Positions 1 to 6,591 of a stretch of DNA of 10,133 nucleotides are shown here, in pieces (the stretch's first letter is position 1; each line of letters opens with the position of its first letter). The stretch is from Deltaproteobacteria bacterium (GTDB lineage: Bacteria; Desulfobacterota; Syntrophia; Syntrophales; UBA5619). Both the position numbers and the translations under genes were made by a program. Under the pieces are notes generated by a model. The model searched no databases. It worked only from the letters and a program-made list of their open reading frames with translations, and had not been told where the DNA came from. The stretch is taken from contig JAPLJY010000067.1 of NCBI GenBank assembly GCA_026388345.1, forward strand, positions 1 to 10,133, in the 5' to 3' direction.

Positions 1-320
1 TGGAGACGGCGCTCCTGGAGACCCCGATGGTCGTCGTCTATAAGGTCTCCGGCGTCTCTTACGCCATCGGCCGGAGATTCATCCGCGTGGACCACATCAG
101 CCTGGTGAATCTCATCGCCGGATGCGCCGTCGTCCCCGAACTGATCCAGGCGGAGGCCAGCCCGGAGCGGATCGCCGCCGAGGTGAGAGAGATCGTCACC
201 CGGCGCGGAAAGGCGCGGGAGATGAGGGCGTCGCTTGCCGAGATCCGGGGGAAATTAGGGGCGCCAGGGGCGTCGCAGCGGACGGCGCGGATCGCCTGCG
301 ACATGCTTTCCGGCAAATAG
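1..320 (+). CDS. lpxB: Lipid-A-disaccharide synthase LpxB, C-terminal fragment
   Basis: The gene enters from the left edge; its first complete codon is at base 3 and it stops with TAG at 318-320, leaving about 105 C-terminal residues. LpxB is a peripheral inner-membrane GT19 glycosyltransferase that condenses UDP-2,3-diacylglucosamine with lipid X to form the lipid A disaccharide. The fragment shows the usual LpxB C-terminal pattern: a hydrophobic PMVVVYKVS strand, a Tyr-containing segment, then a conserved Asn-Leu-x-Ala-Gly run leading into VVPELIQ, followed by a basic helical tail. The ATG at 27 is an internal Met, since the LpxB-like reading continues upstream of it. msbA follows after a 9-bp gap, the expected order in a lipid A operon. 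Catalytic residues lie outside the window. The family call is firm; the start cannot be seen. Confidence 0.9.
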   Translation, partial: ETALLETPMVVVYKVSGVSYAIGRRFIRVDHISLVNLIAGCAVVPELIQAEASPERIAAEVREIVTRRGKAREMRASLAEIRGKLGAPGASQRTARIACDMLSGK

Positions 321-329
321 AGGTAAATC

Positions 330-2075
330 GTGGACATTTTCAAAAGACTCCTGAAACTGGCGAAGCCGCATGCACTCAAGTTTTCGGTCGCCATGATCTG
401 CATGCTCATCGTCGGCGCGACGACCTCGGCGCTCGCCTTTCTCGTTAAGCCGGCCCTCGACGAGATTTTTCTGAAGAGAAATGCCGAGATGCTCCAATGG
501 ATCCCGCTCGCCGTCGTCGGGATTTACCTCACAAAGGGGGCATGCAGCTATGCCCAGACGATCCTGATGAATTTCATCGGCCAGCGGATCGTGGCCGATC
601 TGAGGGCGGAACTCTACCGGAAGATCCAGACCCAGTCGCTCGCCTTTTTCACAAGGAATCCGACCGGCATCCTGATGTCCCGGATAACGAACGACGTCGG
701 ATACATCCAGGGCGCCGTCTCGGAGGCGGTGACCGCACTGCTCAAAGACTCTTTCACGCTGATCTGCCTCGTCTTCGTGATCTTCTATCGCGAGTGGCAG
801 CTCGCCATCATTGCGATGTTCGTCTTCCCGCTCGCCGTCTATCCGATCGCCAAGTTCGGCCAGAAGATGCGGCAGGTGGCGACGCGGACGCAGGTCACGG
901 TCGGAAGCCTGATGACCCTTCTGCAGGAGACGATCTCCGGAACCCGGATCGTCAAGGCCTTCGGCATGGAGGAGTATGAAAACGGGCGGTTCGCAGGGGA
1001 GAACGAACGGCTCTTCCGCCTGAACCTGAAGTCGGTCTCCATCAACGCCGTCTCCAGCCCCTTCATGGAATTTCTCGGCGGCCTCGGCATCGCCGCAATC
1101 GTCTTTTACGGCGGCTACCAGGTGATCCACGGCCAATCCACGCCTGGGACTTTCTTCTCCTTCCTCACGGCTTTGATCATGCTCTACGAGCCGGTCAAGC
1201 GCCTGACGAACGTGAACAACACGATCCAGCAGGGGATCGCCGGCGCCCAGCGGGTCTTCGGGATCATCGACCTCGTCCCGGAGATTGGAAATCGTCCCGG
1301 CGCCGCCCCCCTCCCCCGGATCTCCCGGGAGATCGAGATCCGGAACGTCACCTTCCGGTATGAGGAGGAACCGGTTCTTAAGAACATCAACCTGACGATC
1401 CGGTCGGGCGAGGTGGTCGCCTTCGTAGGTATGAGCGGCGGCGGGAAAACGACGATTGTCAACCTGATCCCCCGCTTCTACGAGGTTACGGAGGGGGCGA
1501 TCCTCATCGACGGCAGGGACATCCGCGACGTCACCGTCGAGTCACTCCGGGGGCAGATCGCCATCGTGACCCAGCAGACGATCCTCTTCAACGACACGGT
1601 GAGGAACAATATTGCTTACGGCGACATCGTCAAGACGGAGGAGGAGATCATCGCCGCGGCAAAGGCCGCGAACGCCCACGACTTCATCATGCACACGCCG
1701 AAAGGGTACGATACCCTCATCGGCGAGCAGGGGACAAAACTCTCCGGCGGCGAGCGGCAGCGGATCTCGATCGCCCGCGCGCTGCTCAAGGATGCCCCGA
1801 TCCTGATCCTCGACGAGGCGACCTCCTCTCTCGACTCGGAGGCGGAGATCGAGGTCCAGGACGCCCTGGAGAACCTCATGAAAGGCCGGACCACGCTGGT
1901 GATCGCCCACCGCCTCTCCACGATCCGCAACGCCGACCGGATCATCGTCCTCGTAAGCGGAGAGATCCGCGAGGAGGGAACGCACGAGGCTCTTCTCGCC
2001 TGCCAGGGGGAATACTGCCGCCTCTACAACATGCAGTTCAAGGAAAACGGCCGGGGCAACGGAGAGCCCACCTGA
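330..2075 (+). CDS. msbA: Lipid A export ABC transporter MsbA (fused TMD-NBD)
   Basis: 581 aa, the usual length of MsbA half-transporters, which dimerise in the inner membrane and use ATP to flip core-lipid A to the periplasmic leaflet. Residues 1 to about 310 form a six-helix transmembrane domain (clear hydrophobic spans near 17-39, 56-82, 138-175, 245-265 and 274-287). The nucleotide-binding domain is complete: Walker A GMSGGGKTT at 367-375, Q-loop Gln at 415/416, signature LSGGE at 471-475, Walker B ILILDE ending at Asp495-Glu496, and H-loop His527. The start is GTG at 330, preceded by AGAGGT (319-324) that overlaps the lpxB stop, which suggests translational coupling. Position between lpxB and lpxK supports MsbA over a general multidrug exporter, although sequence alone cannot exclude other lipid substrates. 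Confidence 0.93.
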   Translation: MDIFKRLLKLAKPHALKFSVAMICMLIVGATTSALAFLVKPALDEIFLKRNAEMLQWIPLAVVGIYLTKGACSYAQTILMNFIGQRIVADLRAELYRKIQTQSLAFFTRNPTGILMSRITNDVGYIQGAVSEAVTALLKDSFTLICLVFVIFYREWQLAIIAMFVFPLAVYPIAKFGQKMRQVATRTQVTVGSLMTLLQETISGTRIVKAFGMEEYENGRFAGENERLFRLNLKSVSINAVSSPFMEFLGGLGIAAIVFYGGYQVIHGQSTPGTFFSFLTALIMLYEPVKRLTNVNNTIQQGIAGAQRVFGIIDLVPEIGNRPGAAPLPRISREIEIRNVTFRYEEEPVLKNINLTIRSGEVVAFVGMSGGGKTTIVNLIPRFYEVTEGAILIDGRDIRDVTVESLRGQIAIVTQQTILFNDTVRNNIAYGDIVKTEEEIIAAAKAANAHDFIMHTPKGYDTLIGEQGTKLSGGERQRISIARALLKDAPILILDEATSSLDSEAEIEVQDALENLMKGRTTLVIAHRLSTIRNADRIIVLVSGEIREEGTHEALLACQGEYCRLYNMQFKENGRGNGEPT

Positions 2076-2130
2076 AACGGAGCCGGATAATCGTTGGTAT
2101 TTGGCATCTCCCATTTTCAGGGCTATTGCA

Positions 2131-2190
2131 GTTTGAATGCGGCATGGTGAGTTTTGCCTCTGCCGCAAAGCGAGGCATTCACAGGAGGCG
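2131..2190 (+). repeat. Possible degenerate copy of the intergenic repeat, before lpxK
   Basis: In the 118-bp gap between msbA and lpxK the order GTTTGA (2131-2136), a short GC-rich stretch, GAGTTTT (2149-2155), a GC-type spacer, AGCGAGG (2169-2175) and CAGG (2182-2185) matches the order in the better repeat at 4451-4572 read on the - strand. TGCCTC (2155-2160) and GAGGCA (2172-2177) can pair as a hairpin around the conserved core. The last bases of the unit overlap the lpxK ribosome binding site. Identity is patchy, so this copy is tentative. The rest of the gap (2076-2130) shows nothing recognisable. Confidence 0.35.
2183..2188 (+). promoter_or_regulatory. Ribosome binding site deciding the lpxK start
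   Basis: AGGAGG lies 5 bases before TTG at 2194. The in-frame ATG at 2137 has no Shine-Dalgarno-like sequence before it, and the residues it would add do not look like an LpxK N-terminus. Confidence 0.7.
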
Positions 2191-2193
2191 ACT

Positions 2194-3294
2194 TTGCGAT
2201 CTCCGGAGGAGAGGCTGAGGGAAATCTGGGAGAACGAGCAGACGGCAGGCGCATTCGGCGCCATCGCCGCCGCACTCCGTCTCCTCTCGCTCCCCTACGG
2301 CGCCGCCGTCGCCCTGCGAAACCACCTCTACGACCGGAGACTTATCCATCAGGCAAAACTACCCTGCCCCGTCGTCAGCGTAGGCAACCTCATCGTGGGC
2401 GGAACCGGAAAAACGCCGACGGTGATCTTCATTGCCAATCTTTTGAAGGAACGCGGTTATCGCCCGGCCGTCCTGAGCCGGGGCTATGGCGGCAATGCCA
2501 AAGCCTCCGTCAACATCGTCTCCGACGGAAACCGAATTCTCCTGGGGTGGCGGGATGCGGGAGACGAACCAACCCTGATCGCCGGGGCCGCACCGGGGGT
2601 CCCGGTTCTGACCGGAAGCCGGCGACTCCTCACGGGGCGGGCGGCGGTAGGGAGGTTCGGCGCCGACGTCCTGATCCTCGATGACGCCTTCCAGCACCGG
2701 GCCCTCTTCCGGAACCTCGATATCGTCCTCGTCGACGCGGTGCGTCCCTTCGGGAACGGCTTCATCCTCCCCCGCGGGCCGCTCCGCGAAATGCCGGAGG
2801 CCCTGCGGCGCGCCCATCTCCTCATCCGAACGGGAGCGGAAGCAGACCCGACGGACCCCCTGCAGGGGGCCTCCGGCCTGCCCTCCTTTCAGGGTATCCA
2901 CCGGCCGCTGGGGCTTGTCGAGGCGGGAACGGGGCGGGTATTGCCGCTTGCTGAACTGAAAGGCCGGAGGGTGTGCGCCTTCGCCGGGATCGGCCGGCCG
3001 GAGGCCTTCCGAAGGAGCCTGGCCGGACTGGGCGCAGAGTTCGCCTCCTTCCGGGCCTTTCCCGATCACCATCCCTACAGCCGCACCGACATCGACGCCC
3101 TCCGGCGTCTCGCCGGTGAGAACGGCGCCGAGGGGATCGTCACCACGGAGAAGGATGCCGTCCGTCTTGCGGATCACCCCGATTTCCTAAGAGAGGTCTC
3201 CCTCCTCCGGATCGGGATGGAGATATCGCCAGCCGAACCATTTGCGGAGTTGATTTTTTCCCGGCTTGCGGATGAAAAAGGGCAAAGATATTGA
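2194..3294 (+). CDS. lpxK: Tetraacyldisaccharide 4'-kinase LpxK
   Basis: With the TTG start at 2194 the protein has 366 aa, typical for LpxK, the inner-membrane-associated P-loop kinase that adds the 4'-phosphate to the lipid A disaccharide. The family pattern is complete: a hydrophobic membrane-facing N-terminal helix followed by the LRNHLYDRR region, VVSVGNLIVGGTGKTP at 60-75 with the P-loop at 69-75 (Lys73), ILDDAFQHR around Asp163-Asp164, FAGIGRPEAF in the C-terminal domain, the PDHHP motif at 290-294 and TTEKDAVR from 317. An ATG at 2137 would add 19 residues; the TTG is preferred for its strong ribosome binding site and because the added stretch falls in a repeat-like region. The stop overlaps a possible TTG start of waaF by 4 bases. 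The kinase call is secure; the start is likely rather than certain. Confidence 0.93.
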   Translation: MRSPEERLREIWENEQTAGAFGAIAAALRLLSLPYGAAVALRNHLYDRRLIHQAKLPCPVVSVGNLIVGGTGKTPTVIFIANLLKERGYRPAVLSRGYGGNAKASVNIVSDGNRILLGWRDAGDEPTLIAGAAPGVPVLTGSRRLLTGRAAVGRFGADVLILDDAFQHRALFRNLDIVLVDAVRPFGNGFILPRGPLREMPEALRRAHLLIRTGAEADPTDPLQGASGLPSFQGIHRPLGLVEAGTGRVLPLAELKGRRVCAFAGIGRPEAFRRSLAGLGAEFASFRAFPDHHPYSRTDIDALRRLAGENGAEGIVTTEKDAVRLADHPDFLREVSLLRIGMEISPAEPFAELIFSRLADEKGQRY

Positions 3295-3320
3295 GAAGAG
3301 AAACAGGGGATGATCTGGGG

Positions 3321-4406
3321 ATGCAACTGAAAGTCAGAGGCGGGAAACGATTCCCCGCGGAGGGGATCGAAAGGATACTGATCCGGGGGACGAACTGGAT
3401 CGGGGACGTCGTCATGACGCTCCCCGCTATCGCCGCCATCCGGAAGACCTGGCCCCGCGCAAGAATCTCCGTACTTGCAAAACCATGGGTCGCCGAGGTT
3501 TACCGGCTTTCCCCGGACGTGGATGAGATCATCGTCTTTCAGGAACCGGGACGCCATGCCGGAATCATCGGGAAATGGCGTCTGGCCGGTGAACTTCGGC
3601 AATGCAGGTTCGACTGCGCCATCCTCCTCCAGAACGCGATCGAGGCGGCGATCGTCGCCCGGCTCGCCGGCGTACCGCTCCGGGCCGGTTACAACTCCGA
3701 CGGCAGGGGATGGTTTCTCACCCACTCCGTCCGCCGGACGAAAGAGATCCGCCGGGTCCATCAGATCGACTACTACGTCGAGATGCTCCGGACGCTCGGC
3801 TGTAAACCGGCGGGACGCGATGTCCGCCTCCGCCCCGGCAGGGATTACGACGACCTGGCGGAAACGCTCTTCGCCCGTTTCGGCATCGCTGAAAACCGCC
3901 TCTTGATCGGCATCGCGCCGGGCGCCGCCTACGGGCCGGCGAAGAAGTGGTTCCCCGACCGATTCGCCGCCGTCGCCGACCGCCTGAGCAACGAATCCGG
4001 AGCGCAGGCGATCCTCTTCGGGAGTGCCGGCGACCGGGAGAGCACCGCCGCGGTGCAGAGAAACGCCCGGCATCCCCTGATCGACATCGCCGGAAAGACG
4101 AACCTGAAGGAGGCGATCTCCCTGATCTCCCGCTGCGCCCTCTTCATTTCGAACGATTCCGGCCTGATGCACGTCGCCGGGGCGTTGGGGGTCCCGACGA
4201 TTGCCGTTTTCGGCTCGACGAACCCCGCCACGACGTCACCCGTGGGGAATAGAAGCGTTGTCATCCACCACGACGTCCCGTGTGGTCCCTGCCTGAAACC
4301 GGTCTGCCCGACCGATTTTTGCTGCATGGAGATGATCGGCGTGGAGGAGGTGACGGCGGCCGCCCGGAAGCTCCTGGACGATTCGGGGTCGGGTGATTCC
4401 CTATGA
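3321..4406 (+). CDS. waaF: ADP-heptose:LPS heptosyltransferase II, GT9 family
   Basis: 361 aa from the ATG at 3321. GT9 enzymes act at the cytosolic face of the inner membrane and add heptose from ADP-heptose to the LPS core; WaaF adds the second heptose. Visible signs are the N-terminal ILIRGTNWIGDVVMTLPA motif (residues 19-36), which is close to the WaaF consensus, a PGAAYGPAKKW segment opening the second Rossmann domain, the GT9 donor-site motif NDSGLMHVAGALG (278-290), FGSTNPATTSP, and a C-terminal cysteine cluster (CGPCLKPVCP then CC) common in WaaF. The reading frame stays open to TTG at 3291, which would overlap the lpxK stop as TTGA and add 10 residues. The ATG has GGGGA about 10 bases upstream and is preferred only slightly. 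The family is certain; heptosyltransferase II rather than I or III rests on the motif flavour and the company of gmhB and waaC. Confidence 0.87.
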   Translation: MQLKVRGGKRFPAEGIERILIRGTNWIGDVVMTLPAIAAIRKTWPRARISVLAKPWVAEVYRLSPDVDEIIVFQEPGRHAGIIGKWRLAGELRQCRFDCAILLQNAIEAAIVARLAGVPLRAGYNSDGRGWFLTHSVRRTKEIRRVHQIDYYVEMLRTLGCKPAGRDVRLRPGRDYDDLAETLFARFGIAENRLLIGIAPGAAYGPAKKWFPDRFAAVADRLSNESGAQAILFGSAGDRESTAAVQRNARHPLIDIAGKTNLKEAISLISRCALFISNDSGLMHVAGALGVPTIAVFGSTNPATTSPVGNRSVVIHHDVPCGPCLKPVCPTDFCCMEMIGVEEVTAAARKLLDDSGSGDSL

Positions 4407-4450
4407 AGAACACAAAAGGGAAAAGTGGTCTTCGCCGGGTCTCGGGATCT

Positions 4451-4572
4451 TTTTCCGACCCTGCACATCCTCGCTCCGCTGTCGGGAAAAAACTCGCGCC
4501 CTGCAGGCGCTCAAACAGTTTTCCCTGCGGGCGTTTCGCTGCGGCGGCAGGGTGCCCGGAAAAATCTCCAAT
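4451..4572 (-). repeat. Intergenic repeat copy A (long form), before gmhB
   Basis: Read on the - strand, this unit has a 14-base block (4559-4572) and, 72 bases further on, a 36-base block (4451-4486). The same two blocks recur in the same order on the + strand at 6471-6484 and 6505-6540, with 14/14 and 32/36 identical positions by eye. TTTTTCCGAC (4450-4459) pairs with GTCGGGAAAAA (4481-4491) with one bulged G, so the 36-base block can form a hairpin whose loop holds the conserved AGCGNAGCGAGGA core. The 72-base interior contains two more potential hairpins, GCGCC/GGCGC (4496-4510) and CCCTGC/GCAGGG (4523-4552). It fills most of the 214-bp gap between waaF and gmhB. No coding signal was recognised in it. 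It resembles a REP- or MITE-like palindromic element, but no mobility gene is present. Confidence 0.65.
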
Positions 4573-4606
4573 CGAGTCCCTGGCAAAGACGCACTTTCCC
4601 CTTTCC

Positions 4607-4611
4607 GGAGG
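4607..4611 (+). promoter_or_regulatory. Ribosome binding site deciding the gmhB start
   Basis: GGAGG sits 9 bases before ATG 4621 and supports that codon over the frame-open GTG at 4393. The 76 residues between them would be translated repeat with no resemblance to GmhB. Confidence 0.7.
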
Positions 4612-4620
4612 CCGCAATTG

Positions 4621-5277
4621 ATGGAAGAAAAAAAATGGCGGGCGGCGGTTTTTCTGGACCGCGACGGGACGATCAACGAGGAGGCGGGATACCTCGACCG
4701 GATGGAGAAGCTCCGTCTGCTCCCCGGCGCCGCAGGGGCGATCCGCCGGATCAACGAAAGCGGGCTCATGGCCGTCGTCGTGACGAACCAGTCCGGCATC
4801 GCCCGCGGCCTCTTCGACAAAGCCTTCGTTGCCCAGGTGCACGCACGCCTCCGGGAAATGCTCCGTGCCGAGGGGGCCTTGATCGACGCCTTCTATTTCT
4901 GCCCCCACCATCCGACGGAAGGGGGGGGGGCGTATCTTAAAACCTGCGACTGCCGGAAACCGGCCCCGGGAATGCTCCTCCTGGCCGCGGAGGAACTCCG
5001 GATCGACCCGAACTGCTCCTATATGGTCGGCGATACGCTGAAGGATATCGAGGCAGGGGCTAGGGCCGGGGCGCAGGGCATCCTCGTCCGGACCGGATAC
5101 GGCGAAGAGGCCGTGTCTAAACTGCGGAAGAATGGGGACATGATGCCGCATCGTGTCCCCATCGGGAAAGCCGGCGCCCAAGGGGAGACGGGAATCGTCC
5201 GTCCTGCGCACATCGCGGCGGACCTGCAGGAGGCCATCGCCTGGATCATGGAAGACCGGAAGAGGACAGGGCATTGA
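4621..5277 (+). CDS. gmhB: D-glycero-D-manno-heptose 1,7-bisphosphate phosphatase GmhB
   Basis: 218 aa, slightly longer than the roughly 190 aa of typical GmhB. It is a cytosolic HAD-superfamily phosphatase that removes the 7-phosphate from heptose 1,7-bisphosphate on the way to ADP-heptose, the donor used by WaaC and WaaF. Seen in the sequence: FLDRDGT with nucleophile Asp13 and acid/base Asp15; a VVTNQSGIARG motif II region; the structural zinc site CPHH (Cys94, His96) with CDC (Cys109, Cys111); Lys113 in CRKP; and the motif IV acidic pair Asp138 and Asp142 in VGDTLKDIEAG. A run of ten G at 4921-4930 encodes Gly101-Gly103 and the start of Ala104, inside the zinc loop. The gene overlaps waaC by 4 bases (TTGA). 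The extra length is at the C-terminus, after the catalytic core. All key residues are present, so function is well supported. Confidence 0.93.
   Translation: MEEKKWRAAVFLDRDGTINEEAGYLDRMEKLRLLPGAAGAIRRINESGLMAVVVTNQSGIARGLFDKAFVAQVHARLREMLRAEGALIDAFYFCPHHPTEGGGAYLKTCDCRKPAPGMLLLAAEELRIDPNCSYMVGDTLKDIEAGARAGAQGILVRTGYGEEAVSKLRKNGDMMPHRVPIGKAGAQGETGIVRPAHIAADLQEAIAWIMEDRKRTGH
4921..4930 (+). repeat. Poly-G tract (G10) in gmhB
   Basis: Ten consecutive G inside gmhB, encoding part of the variable loop between the two halves of the zinc site. One extra G would bring TAA three codons past the glycines. One fewer would run into TGA about 35 codons later, before motif IV. The frame is intact as sequenced. 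Confidence 0.9.
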
Positions 5278-6431
5278 ACATCCTGATCGTCAAACTGAGC
5301 GCCATCGGCGACGTCATCCACACCCTGCCGTCGCTCGCCGCCCTCCGGCGTTGCTATCCCGACGCGGACATCTCCTGGGTCGTCGAGGAGACGGCGGCCG
5401 ATCTGCTCGCGGACCATCCCGATCTGAACCGGGCCCTGATCTCCCGCCGCAAAACCTGGCTGAAGGAACTCCGGCAGGGAAGGATAGCAATCCCCTTCCG
5501 GGAAATGCGTGCATTTCTCCGGGAGCTTCGGAGCCGCCCCTACGACCTCGTCATCGACTTCCACGGTCTGCTCAAGAGCTCCGTTATCGTCCTTCTCGGC
5601 GGCGGCAAAAGAAAATTGGGCTATGACAGCCTCCAGGAGGGAAGCGGTCTTTTCTACAACGAAAAAATCCCCGAGGATATGCGGAAACACGCCGTCGACC
5701 GCTACCTCGACTTTGTCCGCCATGTCGCCAAGGGATCGGAGACGTCCTGTCTCGCAGCGACGCCGGAATTCAAGATCGCAGTCGGGGAAAAGGAGAAGCG
5801 GCGCGTGGCGGCGCTTCTCAACGAAAATTCGGCGATTTTGACGACTGGGGAAAAGGAGGCAGGGGGGGGGGGCACATACTCAGGCGGGGAAAAAGAGGAA
5901 GGCCGGCATTTTCTGGCCGTCAATCCGGTGGCCTTCTGGGAGACGAAACTCTGGGAGGATGAAAAGTTTGCGGAGCTCTGTGACCGGATCCGGACGGAGC
6001 TTAGAATCGGCGTCGTTCTGACGGGGGGAGAAACCGGCCCGCTCGACCGGATCCAGGGGCGGATGAAAACAGCAGCCGTCAATCTCGGCGGGCGGACGAC
6101 GCTCCGGGAGCTCGCCTGTCTCTACCGGCGGGCGGCCCTCGTCGTCACGACCGATTCCGGCCCCATGCACATCGCTGCAGCGGTGGGCACACCGGTCGTC
6201 GCCCTCTTCGGGCCGACCGATCCCGACCGGACCGGTCCCTACGGTCCCGGTCACCGCGTCATCCGCAGCGGCCTTTCCTGCATGCCCTGTTTCCGGAAAC
6301 AATGCGATACGGTCCGGTGCATGCGGGAAATCGGCGTCGGGGAGGTCTTTGCGGCGGTCAGGGAAATGCTTGCCATCAGAGGAATATCATCAGGGGAAGG
6401 GCGGGGAAGGGATCCCGTCCTGGATCGATAG
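5274..6431 (+). CDS. waaC: LPS heptosyltransferase I, GT9 family, with expanded linker
   Basis: 385 aa, longer than the usual 320-350 aa of WaaC, which transfers the first heptose from ADP-heptose onto Kdo at the inner face of the inner membrane. The N-terminus MNILIVKLSAIGDVIHTLPSL is characteristic of WaaC, with Lys7 and Asp13 at the conserved positions. DFHGLLKSS and KLGYD follow; the second Rossmann domain opens with FLAVNPVAFWETKLW, carries TDSGPMH (Asp294 to His299) and GPTDPDRTGPYG, and ends in a cysteine-rich CMPCFRKQC segment. The start TTG at 5274 overlaps the gmhB stop and has AGGACAGG upstream. The interdomain linker (about residues 186-212) is low-complexity, with GEKE-type repeats and Gly197-Gly200 encoded by eleven G. 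Some of the last 15 residues may also be extra. GT9 membership is certain; WaaC versus another heptosyltransferase is likely from the N-terminal motif and context. Confidence 0.85.
   Translation: MNILIVKLSAIGDVIHTLPSLAALRRCYPDADISWVVEETAADLLADHPDLNRALISRRKTWLKELRQGRIAIPFREMRAFLRELRSRPYDLVIDFHGLLKSSVIVLLGGGKRKLGYDSLQEGSGLFYNEKIPEDMRKHAVDRYLDFVRHVAKGSETSCLAATPEFKIAVGEKEKRRVAALLNENSAILTTGEKEAGGGGTYSGGEKEEGRHFLAVNPVAFWETKLWEDEKFAELCDRIRTELRIGVVLTGGETGPLDRIQGRMKTAAVNLGGRTTLRELACLYRRAALVVTTDSGPMHIAAAVGTPVVALFGPTDPDRTGPYGPGHRVIRSGLSCMPCFRKQCDTVRCMREIGVGEVFAAVREMLAIRGISSGEGRGRDPVLDR
5784..5898 (+). repeat. In-frame GEKE repeats in the waaC linker
   Basis: The 12-mer GGGGAAAAGGAG occurs identically at 5784-5795 and 5847-5858, and a one-insertion variant lies at 5886-5898. 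Spacings are 63 and 39 bases, both multiples of three, giving GEKEK (residue 171), GEKEA (192) and GEKEE (205). The second and third copies flank the G11 run. The pattern suggests linker growth by local duplication or slippage. Confidence 0.6.
5862..5872 (+). repeat. Poly-G tract (G11) in waaC
   Basis: Eleven consecutive G encode Gly197-Gly200 in the linker between the two Rossmann domains. Loss of one G leads to a TGA near 6022; gain of one leads to a TGA near 5960. Both remove the donor-binding domain. The frame is intact as sequenced. Confidence 0.9.
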
Positions 6432-6470
6432 ACGTTTGCTTAACTTGGAAATCGGATCCCGGAAGCGTGC

Positions 6471-6540
6471 ATTGGAGATTTTTCGAGGGGGAGGGGGGCT
6501 CTGCCCCCACAGCGAAGCGAGGAGGTGCCGGGTCGGAAAA
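6471..6540 (+). repeat. Intergenic repeat copy B (short form), before the Trm112-like gene
   Basis: Same two blocks as copy A, in the opposite orientation: ATTGGAGATTTTTC at 6471-6484 and the 36-base block at 6505-6540, here only 20 bases apart. The interior carries a 6-bp GGGGGC/GCCCCC hairpin (6494-6508) with a TCT loop. It is not followed by a T-run on either strand, so it is not a convincing terminator. The element occupies the middle of the 160-bp gap between waaC and the small zinc protein. Confidence 0.65.
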
Positions 6541-6591
6541 TGTCCAGCGCGCGGAGGGATCACGATTTCCAAAGATTCAAGGAGTTAAAAA

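Noticed and set aside
255..1136. Long - strand open frame (293 aa) opposite msbA
   Set aside because: High-GC shadow frame. The sequence is Asp/Glu/Gly/Arg/His-rich with no recognisable domain, and msbA on the other strand is unmistakable.
3174..4172. Long - strand open frame (332 aa) opposite waaF
   Set aside because: Shadow of waaF codon bias; low-complexity acidic/proline-rich composition and no family motif.
4496..4510. GCGCC/GGCGC hairpin as a terminator after waaF
   Set aside because: The stem is only 5 bp and the following TCAAACAGTTTT is not a proper U-tract; it is better explained as part of repeat copy A.
4393..4620. N-terminal extension of gmhB from GTG 4393
   Set aside because: It would translate the intergenic repeat, has no homology-like pattern, and a good ribosome binding site precedes ATG 4621.
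4261..5274. Long - strand open frame (337 aa) across waaF end, repeat A and gmhB
   Set aside because: Runs through a non-coding repeat and antisense to gmhB, with no motif; a composition artefact.
6494..6508. GGGGGC-TCT-GCCCCC hairpin as an intrinsic terminator after waaC
   Set aside because: No T-run follows on either strand, the loop is only 3 bases, and it sits inside repeat copy B.
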